Assembly: GCF_006715865.1 (NCBI RefSeq)
Contig: NZ_VFOA01000001.1
Location: 1,426,001 to 1,490,000 of the forward strand
DNA from: Cellulomonas sp. SLBN-39
Lineage (GTDB): Bacteria > Actinomycetota > Actinomycetes > Actinomycetales > Cellulomonadaceae
Reading direction: 5' to 3'
DNA: 64,000 nucleotides
Position numbers and translations under genes: made by a program. Position 1 is the first letter of the stretch; each line of letters opens with the position of its first letter. Under the pieces are notes generated by a model. It saw only the letters and a program-made list of their open reading frames with translations. It had not been told where the DNA came from and searched no databases. Below are positions 33,862 to 42,137 of this stretch, piece after piece.

Positions 33862-35486
33862 GGTCGGGAGCCTCCGGGGGCGAGCAGGACGAGGACCTGG
33901 TGGGGGAGCACCGCGTCGACGGACGGGCCGCCGGACAGCGGGACGACGAGCGGTGTGCCGTGCCGTCCGAGCAGGGCGGCGAGCGAGGTGACGTCGGGGA
34001 CGCCGTCGCTCGTCGCGGCCGGTGGACGGTACGTCCGCGGCGCCGCGACCCCGTTGCCGGGGCTGCGGGACTGGTGGCGCAGCAGCGCCTGGACGACCGC
34101 CGCCTCCGCGGCGTCCCGTGGACCGTGGTCCGATGCGCCCATGACGACGGCGTCCGGTGCGACCCGCAGCGCGACGAGGTCGAAGGGCAGCCCCTGCGCG
34201 ACCAGCATCTGGTCGCACTCCTGATCGGTCGCCAGGAGGTCGGCACCGGTGGTTGACGGCGGCAGCGGCGCAGGGTGCCAGGTCACCTGCGGGTCCGTCG
34301 CCGCGAGGCGCGCGGCGAGCTGGACCGCCGCCGCGTGCGCGGCGTGGTGCGCTGTCGCACCGAGCGACGCGACACCGCCGGACCCGGCCGTCGCCCGCAG
34401 GACGTCGTCACGGCGGAGCACGACGGGCGCGCCAGGGCGGCTGCCCTGTGCGAGCGGCTGAGCGGTGACGCTCGGGGACAGGCGGGAGAGGCCGTAGCGC
34501 AGGACGGCCTGCCCGACCGCGTGGCCGCGCGCGTGCTCGAGGGTCCACCCGTGGCCGAGCACCACCTCCCGGCTGCCGTCCGCGTGTCGGACCGTCGACC
34601 CGGAGAGCTGCAGCGGTAGCTGACGGAGCCCGGCTTCCGAGGGGACGCCCACGGGGCTCGTCACGTCGTCGACCAGATGCGCGCAGCGCCGCGAGATCAC
34701 CAGCGGGTCGCTCAGGTCCTCGACCGCGCCGACGCCGCCCGGCACCCGGTCCCCGTCGGTCCGCACGAGGCGGTGCTCGTGCACCGCGAAGGGGTCGACG
34801 GTGAGCCGGACACAGCGGTCCGCGCCGGACGCGTCCGCGCGGGCCGTCGCGGCCAGCGTCCGGGCCACCCACGGCAGCCAGGCCTCGGCGCCGTGCGCCG
34901 CGCCCGGCAGGGCGGCGGCGCCCGACGCGCCCAGGTACCGCAACAGCTCCTGCGCCCCGGCGGCGCGGTCTGCGGCGTCGCCGCGGAAGAGGCCCAGCCA
35001 CACGTCCTCGCTCCGCAGGACGAGCCGGAAGCCGACGGCGCGCTCGGGGGCGTCCGCCGGGTGCACGTCGCCGTCGACGACGGCGAGCCCGGGCGAGAGG
35101 GCCGCTGCGGGCCGGGGGAGCACCACGCCGTGACCCTCAAGGAGCGTTGCCAGCGCCTGCGCGGCGCGGTGGCCGGCGGGCCCGGTGCGCAGGCCGGCGT
35201 GCAGCGTCCTCGTCGCGGACGCGTCGGAGCGCTCCACGGTGATCGCACCCCGCGCGACGAGCGAGTCGACGAGCCGCCCCATGCGCGCGCGGTTCCCGTC
35301 GGGGAGCGGCGCCAGCAGGCTCGCCGGGTCGGTCGGCTCGGTGAGCCGCTCCCGGATCCAGGCCACGGGCCGCTCGAGCCCTGAGCCGCGGAGCTGGTGG
35401 ACCCCGCGCTCGTCGTGGACGAGCACGCCCCAGTCGTGCGTGGTCACCACCGCGTCGTCCGACCATCGCAGCACGTCGGTGCTCAT
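33858..35486 (-). CDS. Leader peptide-binding cyclodehydratase partner (TbtF-like, ocin-ThiF type)
   Basis: The 542-residue protein fits the E1-like partner of the YcaO enzyme. The first 90 or so residues (STDVLRWSDDAVVTTHDWGVLVHDERGVHQLRG through MGRLVDSLVARGAI) look like the small winged-helix leader-recognition element; an Ala-rich body with DVWLGLFRGD and a C-terminal segment follow. Overall sequence is weakly conserved in this family, and the role rests on length, position between the dehydrogenase and YcaO genes, and the same order in thiomuracin-type clusters. ATG overlaps the dehydrogenase stop (ATGA). Confidence 0.8.
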   Translation of the reverse strand: MSTDVLRWSDDAVVTTHDWGVLVHDERGVHQLRGSGLERPVAWIRERLTEPTDPASLLAPLPDGNRARMGRLVDSLVARGAITVERSDASATRTLHAGLRTGPAGHRAAQALATLLEGHGVVLPRPAAALSPGLAVVDGDVHPADAPERAVGFRLVLRSEDVWLGLFRGDAADRAAGAQELLRYLGASGAAALPGAAHGAEAWLPWVARTLAATARADASGADRCVRLTVDPFAVHEHRLVRTDGDRVPGGVGAVEDLSDPLVISRRCAHLVDDVTSPVGVPSEAGLRQLPLQLSGSTVRHADGSREVVLGHGWTLEHARGHAVGQAVLRYGLSRLSPSVTAQPLAQGSRPGAPVVLRRDDVLRATAGSGGVASLGATAHHAAHAAAVQLAARLAATDPQVTWHPAPLPPSTTGADLLATDQECDQMLVAQGLPFDLVALRVAPDAVVMGASDHGPRDAAEAAVVQALLRHQSRSPGNGVAAPRTYRPPAATSDGVPDVTSLAALLGRHGTPLVVPLSGGPSVDAVLPHQVLVLLAPGGSRP

Positions 35487-36883
35487 GCGGGACGCTCCTG
35501 GAAGGTGTCGGAGGGGTGCGGCGTGCCGAGCAGGAACTCCCCGACGGTCGTGCACTCCAGCGGGTCCAGGCCGGTCGCGCGGGAGAACAGGTCGCTGTCC
35601 CCGCTGCCGATCGCGCAGGCGGCGAGCCCCATGTCGGTGGCGACCAGGTACATCGTCTGCATGAGGACGCCGACGTGCTTGAGCATCACGGCGTAGCCCA
35701 TCTGCTCGTACTTCCACAGGATCCGCCCGAACCGCGGTGCCATGAGCACCGTCACCTGCGGCGGGGTGTCGACGGTTGACGAGTGGGTGGCCTCGCGCAG
35801 CAGCGCCGCTACGTCGGGGTCTGCCAGCCCGTCGCGCACAGGGGCCAGCCCGTGCGCGGTCGGGTCGTACACCCACAGGCCCGGGTCGATCCCTTCGACG
35901 TGCCGCACGAGCAGGTACAGCTCGATCTCGTACACGGACCCGCCCGACGGGTACGGCTTGCTCGCGTACTCGACGCCGTCCACCTCCTGCGCCGCGCGGA
36001 GCCGCGCGGTCCGGTAGAGGAACTCGCCAAGGCGCTCGCTGGTCAGCGGGGCGTCGTCGTCGTGGCGCCGCGTCGAGCGGCGGTCTTCGAGGACGGTGTG
36101 CAGGCTCGACGAGCGCTCGCGCCAACGCTGCGGATCCGCGGTCACGAAGGGCACGGTGACGCCCGCGCCGGGCGGGCGCAGCGGCGGGGGCGCGAACGTG
36201 CCACGCGCCCAGAACGTGCCGCCGAACCCGCGCTCACGTCCATAGCGTCGCGACCGCTCGTGGAACCACAGCTCGTGGGCGGACCACTGGCGGTGCCGGA
36301 GCTCGGCGGCCTCTGCGTCCGGCTCGACGAGCACGCCGCACCACGCCAGCACCTGCTGCTCGAGCACGTCCACCTCGCGGCCGTCCGGGTCGAGGCACCG
36401 GCTCATCCCGGTGACGTCCGAGAACGTGACGTCTCCCCAGGAGTGCGGAGCCTCCACGCTCCACCCGTCCGCGGTCGGTACCGCGACGACGTGCCGGGAC
36501 GGGGTCAGGCGTCGCCGGTGCGCGGGGACGTCGCGGGCTGCCGGCGGGCGCCGTGGGACGACGGTCATGACGTGCCCTGACGTGCGCTCGACGGTGACGG
36601 TCAACCATCCGTCGTCGAGCAGCCCGGCGAGGACGTCGTCGGTGCCGTGCCCCGTGAGCACGGCGGCATCGACCTCGACGCCCCGCGGGTCGGACAGCTG
36701 TTCGACGAGTGTCGCCGTCGGCTCGTCCCACGCGCCGAGGGAGCGGCTGCGCGGCCAGCGGACCAGGACGGCGAGCTCCGGGGACCGCGCGAGGTACACG
36801 CCGGGCGCCAGGGCGAGACGCAGCGTCGTCCCGGACGAGGGCGTGGGCGTGCGCGCGGTGGAGGGCAGGGTGAGCTCAGGCAC
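35483..36883 (-). CDS. SagB-type FMN azoline dehydrogenase (TbtE-like)
   Basis: Oxidises thiazolines to thiazoles. The 466-residue protein has a C-terminal nitroreductase-type domain (about 230-460) with HTVLEDRRSTRRHDDDAPLTSERLGEFLYRTARLR, SKPYPSGGSVYEIELYLLV, ILWKYEQMGYAVMLKHVGVLMQTMYLVATDMGLAACAIGSGD and VGEFLLGTPH, the usual SagB/McbC flavin-binding and catalytic stretches. The N-terminal half is a winged-helix-like extension as in TbtE. The GTG start overlaps the upstream stop by eight bases. Confidence 0.92.
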   Translation of the reverse strand: MPELTLPSTARTPTPSSGTTLRLALAPGVYLARSPELAVLVRWPRSRSLGAWDEPTATLVEQLSDPRGVEVDAAVLTGHGTDDVLAGLLDDGWLTVTVERTSGHVMTVVPRRPPAARDVPAHRRRLTPSRHVVAVPTADGWSVEAPHSWGDVTFSDVTGMSRCLDPDGREVDVLEQQVLAWCGVLVEPDAEAAELRHRQWSAHELWFHERSRRYGRERGFGGTFWARGTFAPPPLRPPGAGVTVPFVTADPQRWRERSSSLHTVLEDRRSTRRHDDDAPLTSERLGEFLYRTARLRAAQEVDGVEYASKPYPSGGSVYEIELYLLVRHVEGIDPGLWVYDPTAHGLAPVRDGLADPDVAALLREATHSSTVDTPPQVTVLMAPRFGRILWKYEQMGYAVMLKHVGVLMQTMYLVATDMGLAACAIGSGDSDLFSRATGLDPLECTTVGEFLLGTPHPSDTFQERPA

Positions 36884-37940
36884 GGTCGAGGCCTCTCACG
36901 ACGTCGGCTGCGGTGGTGCTGGTCAGGTCCTGCGCCGCCCGGGTGAGCAGGTAGCAGGTGTAGAAGCGGTGATGCGGCGTCAGGCCCAGCTTCGTGAGGT
37001 GCAGGTACGCGAGGTTGAGCACGAGCCGGTACCGCGCGAACCAGGCGCTGGTGCGGACCTCGTCCTGCCACCCGCGGTTCGCGGCCAGCGCGGTGTGGAA
37101 GGCCGATCCCCGGAACAGGTCCTGCGTGGCGGGGAGCGCACTGCCCCCGAAGAGCGCGAGCGGGTCCGTGGCGTCGACGACCGAGCCGAGGGTCATGACG
37201 GTGGCCGCGGTCGCTGCCGGCGGCGTGCCCGAGGCCGCCTGCTCGGCCGACTCGGCGAGCAGCCCGGTGAGCGTGGGACGGTGGAGCTCGTATGCCCGGT
37301 CCCAGCGCTCGCGCGTGCCGACCACGGCGTCCGTGCCCAGGTAGGCCTCCGCGTGCGACGCGAACGACGGGTACGTGGCGCGCAGGTCGGAGTCGGTGAA
37401 CCAGGTGGCGATGCTCGCCAGCAGATGCACTGCGTACGCCTCGACGCGCAGGCGGCCGGCCGAGATCTCCCCGAACAGGTCGCACTCGGGCACCCGCAGC
37501 GCCAGGTGGCTCGCCCGGACGGTCCGCGCGAGGGCCTCGTCGGTGCCGTCGACGTCCCGAGCCGCCAGCGGCCGCAGACCGACGCTGCCGTCCGGCAGCC
37601 ACGGGAAGAGCGGCCGGGCCCGCCGCTCGTAGCGCGCGAGGCGCTCGTGCAGGTCGACGTGCTGCCCGGGCTCTACCTTCGCGCCCGGGCCGAGCGCCGC
37701 CAGGAGGTCGGACGCGCGCTCCACCAGTCCGTCGGCCTGCAGCGCGGCGACGGCTTCGTGCGACGCGCAGAAGCACATCGAGACGTGCGGTCCCCGCCAC
37801 CAGTCGGTGTCGACGTAGAAGGGCCGGCGCCCCAGCAGGCGGTCGCCGGCGAGCGGCCGCACGACCTCCTCGACGACCCGTGCGGCGTCGCCGTCCCAGC
37901 GCACGAGGTACAGCTCCCACCACGGCTCCGGCGTGCTCAT
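36876..37940 (-). CDS. Thiopeptide pyridine synthase-like protein (TbtD-like)
   Basis: In thiopeptide pathways this enzyme joins two dehydroalanines in a formal [4+2] reaction, closes the macrocycle and releases the leader. The 354-residue protein starts with PWWELYLVRWDGDAARVVEEVVRPLAG and has DTDWWRGPHVSMCFCA, a divergent form of the LanB elimination-domain fold, with LLASIATWFTDSD and RLVLNLAYLHLTKLGLTPHHRFYTCYLL in the C-terminal half. It differs from its neighbour, which keeps elimination-type motifs; that and gene order identify which is C and which is D. ATG overlaps the upstream stop (ATGA). Confidence 0.85.
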   Translation of the reverse strand: MSTPEPWWELYLVRWDGDAARVVEEVVRPLAGDRLLGRRPFYVDTDWWRGPHVSMCFCASHEAVAALQADGLVERASDLLAALGPGAKVEPGQHVDLHERLARYERRARPLFPWLPDGSVGLRPLAARDVDGTDEALARTVRASHLALRVPECDLFGEISAGRLRVEAYAVHLLASIATWFTDSDLRATYPSFASHAEAYLGTDAVVGTRERWDRAYELHRPTLTGLLAESAEQAASGTPPAATAATVMTLGSVVDATDPLALFGGSALPATQDLFRGSAFHTALAANRGWQDEVRTSAWFARYRLVLNLAYLHLTKLGLTPHHRFYTCYLLTRAAQDLTSTTAADVVRGLDRA

Positions 37941-38851
37941 CGGGCCGCCCAGACGTTCGCGGGTGCCTCGTCGGTGAGCAGGTCCCAGGCGATCCGGCGG
38001 ACCGTGACCTCCTGCTCGAGGGTCAGGCCGAGCCGGTTGCACAGCAGGTGGTGACACACGTCCGACCCACGGGACCGGTCGGCGGGCGGCACGTCGGCGG
38101 CGAGCAGACGCACGTGGAGGCGCTCGAGGGACGTCCGCCACTCCTCGCACCAGGGGTCGGCGCCTGAACGGGCGCGTGACAGGAGCCCGCGCAACATCTC
38201 CGCGGCGGCGCGCGGTGGCTTGCGACGGTCGAGCGGTGTCGCCGACGCCCAGCGGTCGACGAGCTCGTCGCGGGGTCGGGCCGACGGGCCGACGTCCTCC
38301 CGGACCCACCCGGTGAGCACGAGCAGGGTCGCGACGGTGAGGACCTGGGTGGGAGCGGGACGACCGAGCAGCACGCGAGCAGCGAGCGCCGAGGACTCCT
38401 CGAAGTGCTGCTCGTACGCCCGCAGCGACGCCCCGTCGCCGTACTTGTCGACCTCGGGCACGTACGGCTGCTCCCAGACGTGCCCGTGGGGCTGCCAGCC
38501 GAGCACCTCACGGTCCTCACCCTCGCGTGCCGCGAGCCGACGGGCGATCTGGTCGTAGACCTGCTCCGGGGCGGGGTACCGGGGGTCGTGCTCGGCGAGC
38601 CACGCGCCGGCCCGATCGCGCACGAGGGCCACGGCGTGCTCGCGGTCCGTCGGGCGCAGGGCCAGCCGCAGCCGCACGTGAGGGCCGCCCTCCCAGTAGC
38701 GCAGGTAGAACCAGGCGGTCCCGGGGTCGCGCTCCTGCAGATCGTCGACGACGTCGACGATCACGGTCCGCAGCAGCTCGTCGGTGTCCCCGTCGCACCG
38801 CACGTGCAGCGATGTCCAGGTGCGCTCGGCGCCGGTATCGGGGGCGGGCAT
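37937..38851 (-). CDS. Glutamate elimination protein of split lanthipeptide-type dehydratase (TbtC-like)
   Basis: Removes glutamate from glutamylated Ser/Thr to leave dehydroamino acids. The 304-residue protein has the elimination-domain blocks WTSLHVRCDGDTDELLRTVIVD, WFYLRYWEGGPHVRLRL, QPYVPEVDKYGDGASLRAYEQHFEESS and HHLLCNRLGLTLEQE. In thiopeptide clusters this domain is a separate protein, as here. Its ATG shares one base with the stop of the large dehydratase gene (TGATG), so the two halves are co-translated. Confidence 0.9.
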   Translation of the reverse strand: MPAPDTGAERTWTSLHVRCDGDTDELLRTVIVDVVDDLQERDPGTAWFYLRYWEGGPHVRLRLALRPTDREHAVALVRDRAGAWLAEHDPRYPAPEQVYDQIARRLAAREGEDREVLGWQPHGHVWEQPYVPEVDKYGDGASLRAYEQHFEESSALAARVLLGRPAPTQVLTVATLLVLTGWVREDVGPSARPRDELVDRWASATPLDRRKPPRAAAEMLRGLLSRARSGADPWCEEWRTSLERLHVRLLAADVPPADRSRGSDVCHHLLCNRLGLTLEQEVTVRRIAWDLLTDEAPANVWAAR

Positions 38852-41490
38852 CAGGCGGCCCTCCGCATCTCGTCGTCCACGAGGTGCGCGGGCACCTCGA
38901 TGAGGAGCTCGACGGCAGGCGCGTCCGGGTGCCGCCCGAACGGGTCAGGCAGGGCCTCGTCCAGCACGACGAAGTCGGCACCAGCGCTGTGCCGCAGAAG
39001 CTCCCACACGGTCCACCACGAGTCGAGGTCCAGCAGCATCGGCTTGCGTGACTTCGCCTTGTCCCCGCGCAGGTCGCGACCCCAGGCGCGGGCGTAGCTC
39101 GTGGCGGGCAGGTCGCGGTCGCTGAGCCAGCCCTGCAGGTCCTCGAGGTACGTGGCGTGGGATCGGTCGGTCCGCGGGCGTGGGAAGTCCGCGGCGGGCA
39201 CGATCCACCGGCGACGCTGGACGACGAGGTCCTCCACCTGCACGCGCGGGATCCTGGTGATGCCGGCCAGGCTGCCGAGCGCCAGGTCCGACGCGAACGG
39301 CGGGCTGCTCGGGTGCAGCAGGTAGGCGTCGCCGAAGACGCGTTCCATGAACCGCGCGAGGGGCGGGAGCTGGTAGTCGGCGAGCATGCCGACGTGCGTC
39401 GGCTGGACGCGTGTGCCGTCGCGGGCATCGACGAGCTCCACGAGTCCCGTCGCGCCGGTTCGCACGTGCAGCCGGCCGACCGGGAGCCGCTCCTGGCCCG
39501 GCGCGGGACCCGTGGTGCAGGGGTAGTCGATCGCTGCCGGCAGCGTGGCGCGTCGGGCGTTGAGCGACGAGCCGTGCGTCCCGGTGTACTCGGCGGGCAG
39601 CGTGTGCGTCCCGCGGGCGACGCTGACGGGTGCCGGGTCGAGCCCAGCACAGCGCATGAGGTGGTCGGTCCGCGCGCGGCCGCGCCCGTGCCCGCCGTGC
39701 ACGACGTTGACGACCCACCGGGCGTCGGTGGTGCTCGCGGCCTGCAGGTACACGGCCGCGGGCCCCGTGCTCCGCAGCCGCTCCGGCCGGGTCCGCAGTT
39801 GGTCCGCGACCTGCTGGAGGCTGAGTCTCGTCACGCCGTCGCCGTGCTCGGACGGCCGCGGGACCAGCTCGGTGCACCGTTGCCGCTCATGAAGGAGCTC
39901 CAGCAGCGGTGCGGTGAGCTGGGTGGCTCGCGTCGACGGGCCCGGCTGGACGGGCACGGGTGAGAACCACGTGCGCAGGTGATCCGCGAGCGGCCCCTGG
40001 CCGCGCTGCAGCTCCTGGTGCACCGCCTGGTAGAACTGGAGCAGCGGGACCGACCGGCCCGGCGGGACGACGGCGGCGGCGTACGTGGAGACGGCGAGCC
40101 GTCCGGGCCACTTGACGTCGAGGACGGCGAGCCACGACCGCGCGGCCGAGACGGTGGCGAGGTCCGCAGCGGACGGCCGCTCCGCCGCCGGCACCGTGAC
40201 GGGTTCGGTGAGCACGGCCGACTCGTGGACGAGCACCAGGTCGGGTCCGAGGTCGTCTGCCGACCGGCCGAGCATCGCGAGCAGCTCGCGGACGGCGGCG
40301 TCGAGCAACCGGTGCTCGGTGCGCAGGCGCTGCGGATCGGTCGGGGACGGGCACTCGGCGAGCACGGTCGCCAGGCGCCGGAGCGTGCCGAGGTACGGCA
40401 CGTCGGAGGCGACGCCGTGCTGCTCGATCCACGCGACGAGGTCGCCGACCGGCTGGTCGACGCTCTCGGAGACGGGGCAGACGGCCTCCAGGACGCCCGA
40501 GCGCAGCAGCGTCTCCACGGTGTCCGCAGCCGGGGTGCTGTCGTCGGCGCACCCGGCGACGCGTCTCGACCAGGTCGTGGCCGCTGCGGTCCGCGAGGGA
40601 GCCTCGTGCACCAGGCGGATCGCGGGGTGGTCCGGGAAGGAGCGCAGCTGTTCCGCGGGGGGAGGCCCGAGCAGCACGAACCTCTCGAGAGCCTCGACCC
40701 AGGTGAGCGAGGGGTTGGGGCGCAGGTCCCACCTGGCGGCGACCGCGGGGCGCTCTGCCAGGTCGTGGATGAGCAGCGCCCAGATCTTGCCGTCGAGCTG
40801 GCGGACGAGGCGCGTCGAGCCGGGGTCGGGGGTCGTCGATCTGCCGGCACTGCCCTCGGCCCCGGGACGGCCGGTACAGGTGAACGTCGAGAACGGGCTG
40901 GTCTTCGCGGCGGCGCGGTAGACGAACTGGGCGACGCGTGCGGCGCGCTTGTCGGAGGCCATGCGTTGCGGCCAGTCGTCGGAGTCGACGAGGTCCTCGA
41001 GCGACGGGGCCGACTGCAGCACGCCGTTGCGCAGCAGGGGCGCCGTGACGTGCTCGGCAAGCAGCTCACGGGTCCGCGCGCGGTCCGCCGCGAAGGCGGT
41101 CTCGACCTGGACACCCTCCTGGAGATGGCGGGCGAGCGCGTCGTCGACGCGGCGCAGCGCGTCGGCCAGGGGTGCCGGCAGCGTCGTCAGGACGTCCTCG
41201 CCCGGCACCCGGCCGCGTCCGAGGGCGCGCTTGATCCGCAGGAGGTTCTTCTGGCGCTGCGGGTCGATCCCCTGAGCGCCGATCGCGCGGAAGAGCTCAG
41301 CCGCAGCCGCAGCGGTGCAGCGATCCACCTGCGCGCGGGAATCCGCGCGTGCGTCGAGTGCGGTGCGGGTGTGGGTGAAGCGCAGTTCTTTCAGGGTTCT
41401 CGCAGGCAGCGCGGAGAGGCGGACGTCGAACACGGCGTCGTCATCGGGACCGTCACCTGGAAAAGTCTGGCGAGAGTGGGTCGTGCCCAT
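38851..41490 (-). CDS. tRNA-Glu-dependent dehydratase, glutamylation subunit (TbtB-like, LanB N-terminal type)
   Basis: Transfers glutamate from Glu-tRNA to Ser/Thr of the precursor. The 879-residue protein is a Lant_dehydr_N-type enzyme with ALPARTLKELRF near the start, RVAQFVYRAAAKTSPFSTFTCTG (about 190), YTGTHGSSLNARRATLPAAIDYP, and the C-terminal IPRVQVEDLVVQRRRWIVPAADFPRP and DLDSWWTVWELLRHSAGADFVVLDEALP. It lacks the elimination domain, which is the next gene. ATG 41490 was chosen over an upstream frame extension because AAGGAA is at a suitable distance; 112 bases with a hairpin separate it from the precursor gene. Confidence 0.93.
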   Translation of the reverse strand: MGTTHSRQTFPGDGPDDDAVFDVRLSALPARTLKELRFTHTRTALDARADSRAQVDRCTAAAAAELFRAIGAQGIDPQRQKNLLRIKRALGRGRVPGEDVLTTLPAPLADALRRVDDALARHLQEGVQVETAFAADRARTRELLAEHVTAPLLRNGVLQSAPSLEDLVDSDDWPQRMASDKRAARVAQFVYRAAAKTSPFSTFTCTGRPGAEGSAGRSTTPDPGSTRLVRQLDGKIWALLIHDLAERPAVAARWDLRPNPSLTWVEALERFVLLGPPPAEQLRSFPDHPAIRLVHEAPSRTAAATTWSRRVAGCADDSTPAADTVETLLRSGVLEAVCPVSESVDQPVGDLVAWIEQHGVASDVPYLGTLRRLATVLAECPSPTDPQRLRTEHRLLDAAVRELLAMLGRSADDLGPDLVLVHESAVLTEPVTVPAAERPSAADLATVSAARSWLAVLDVKWPGRLAVSTYAAAVVPPGRSVPLLQFYQAVHQELQRGQGPLADHLRTWFSPVPVQPGPSTRATQLTAPLLELLHERQRCTELVPRPSEHGDGVTRLSLQQVADQLRTRPERLRSTGPAAVYLQAASTTDARWVVNVVHGGHGRGRARTDHLMRCAGLDPAPVSVARGTHTLPAEYTGTHGSSLNARRATLPAAIDYPCTTGPAPGQERLPVGRLHVRTGATGLVELVDARDGTRVQPTHVGMLADYQLPPLARFMERVFGDAYLLHPSSPPFASDLALGSLAGITRIPRVQVEDLVVQRRRWIVPAADFPRPRTDRSHATYLEDLQGWLSDRDLPATSYARAWGRDLRGDKAKSRKPMLLDLDSWWTVWELLRHSAGADFVVLDEALPDPFGRHPDAPAVELLIEVPAHLVDDEMRRAA

Positions 41491-41537
41491 TCCTGAGTTC
41501 CTTTCCCGGAGGTCGGTCGGCTCGGTCGGTGCCGGGT

Positions 41538-41579
41538 CGGTGGGGTGGCCGGGCGCGTCCGCCGGCGACCACCCCACCG
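41538..41579 (-). terminator. Hairpin between precursor and dehydratase genes (probable partial terminator)
   Basis: CGGTGGGGTGG (41538-41548) pairs with CCACCCCACCG (41569-41579), 11 bp, with an inner CCGG/CCGG pairing in the loop. Such attenuating hairpins after peptide precursor genes allow more precursor than enzyme. Confidence 0.6.
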
Positions 41580-41602
41580 GTCGTCTCAGGCGCTCCTGGA
41601 CG

Positions 41603-41776
41603 TCAAGCGCTGCTGGACGGCGCCGAGCAGGAGCAGCAGGGGTAGCAGAAGCAGTTCGTCGACGCCCCGACCTCGGTCATGCCGTGGCCGGCGGTCAGGG
41701 AGGAGACGTCCATGCTCTGGTCCTCGAGCTCGAAGACGTCCATGGGCAGGTCCCGAAGGGCGTTCTGGTTGCTCAC
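41603..41776 (-). CDS. Thiopeptide precursor peptide (thiomuracin/GE2270 family)
   Basis: The 57-residue peptide has a 38-residue leader ending LTAGHGMTEVGA and containing RDLPMDVFELED, nearly the leader of GE2270 and thiomuracin precursors (family knowledge: NDLPMDVFEM and LTAGHGMPEVGA). The core is STNCFCYPCCSCSAPSSSA. Aligned with thiomuracin, Ser1 and Ser11 would form the pyridine of a 29-membered ring, and Cys4, 6, 9, 10 and 12 thiazoles. Thr2 replaces Cys2, Pro8 replaces Ile8, and the tail is longer. GTG start with AGGAG five bases upstream. The gene opens the biosynthetic operon. Confidence 0.95.
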   Translation of the reverse strand: MSNQNALRDLPMDVFELEDQSMDVSSLTAGHGMTEVGASTNCFCYPCCSCSAPSSSA

Positions 41777-41872
41777 GATTTCTCCTGTCGATCGGTGTCG
41801 AGAGCAGTGCGTGCTCGGAGCGGTCCGGAACTGGCCGAGCAATCAAACTGCCCATCGGGTGGAATACCCGAC

Positions 41873-41908
41873 ATCAAGGAAGTTGCCGGTCCCGGATGGC
41901 TCTGGCAA
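41873..41908 (-). promoter_or_regulatory. Candidate promoter of the thiopeptide operon
   Basis: On the minus strand TTGCCA (41908 to 41903) and CAACTT (41885 to 41880) are 17 bp apart, giving a start near 41873 and a leader of about 97 bases that includes the small hairpin CGGGT-ATTCC-ACCCG (41870 to 41856). TTGACG further upstream is an alternative -35. This stretch has noticeably less GC than its surroundings. Confidence 0.3.
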
Positions 41909-41945
41909 CCTCTTCGGCGCGTCAAGAAAGTGATTGAAGAATGCA

Positions 41946-41970
41946 CAAAAAATACCCTTCGCGAGGGTAT
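41946..41970 (-). terminator. Intrinsic terminator with T-run downstream of the HEAT-repeat gene
   Basis: On the minus strand ATACCCT-CGCGA-AGGGTAT is followed directly by a run of six T, a classic Rho-independent terminator and rare in this GC-rich DNA. It should stop transcripts of the HEAT-repeat gene before the thiopeptide promoter. Confidence 0.8.
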
Positions 41971-42105
41971 GAAAATGGGACCGACCGGATGCTTTCCGAT
42001 CGGTCTGGCACGGTGGTCGTGACGCGCTCGACGAGACGCGGCGCCGCGGCGCAGGGACGGGCTGTCGACGTCACCCCGGAGCGCCGACAGCTGCGGGACG
42101 GGCGT

Positions 42106-42133
42106 CGGTCCGGCGGCGGCCGCCGCCGGACCG
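42106..42133. terminator. 28-bp perfect palindrome after the HEAT-repeat gene
   Basis: CGGTCCGGCGGCGG and CCGCCGCCGGACCG are directly abutting complementary arms, four bases past the stop of the HEAT-repeat gene. It probably forms a very stable hairpin and backs up the T-run terminator. The rest of 41777-42137 shows no gene. Confidence 0.5.
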
Positions 42134-42137
42134 GGCG

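Noticed and set aside
38851..41490. Lanthipeptide (lantibiotic) cluster instead of a thiopeptide cluster
   Set aside because: The dehydratase is split into glutamylation and elimination proteins, no LanC cyclase is present, and YcaO, SagB and a pyridine-synthase-like protein occur together with a thiomuracin-like precursor.
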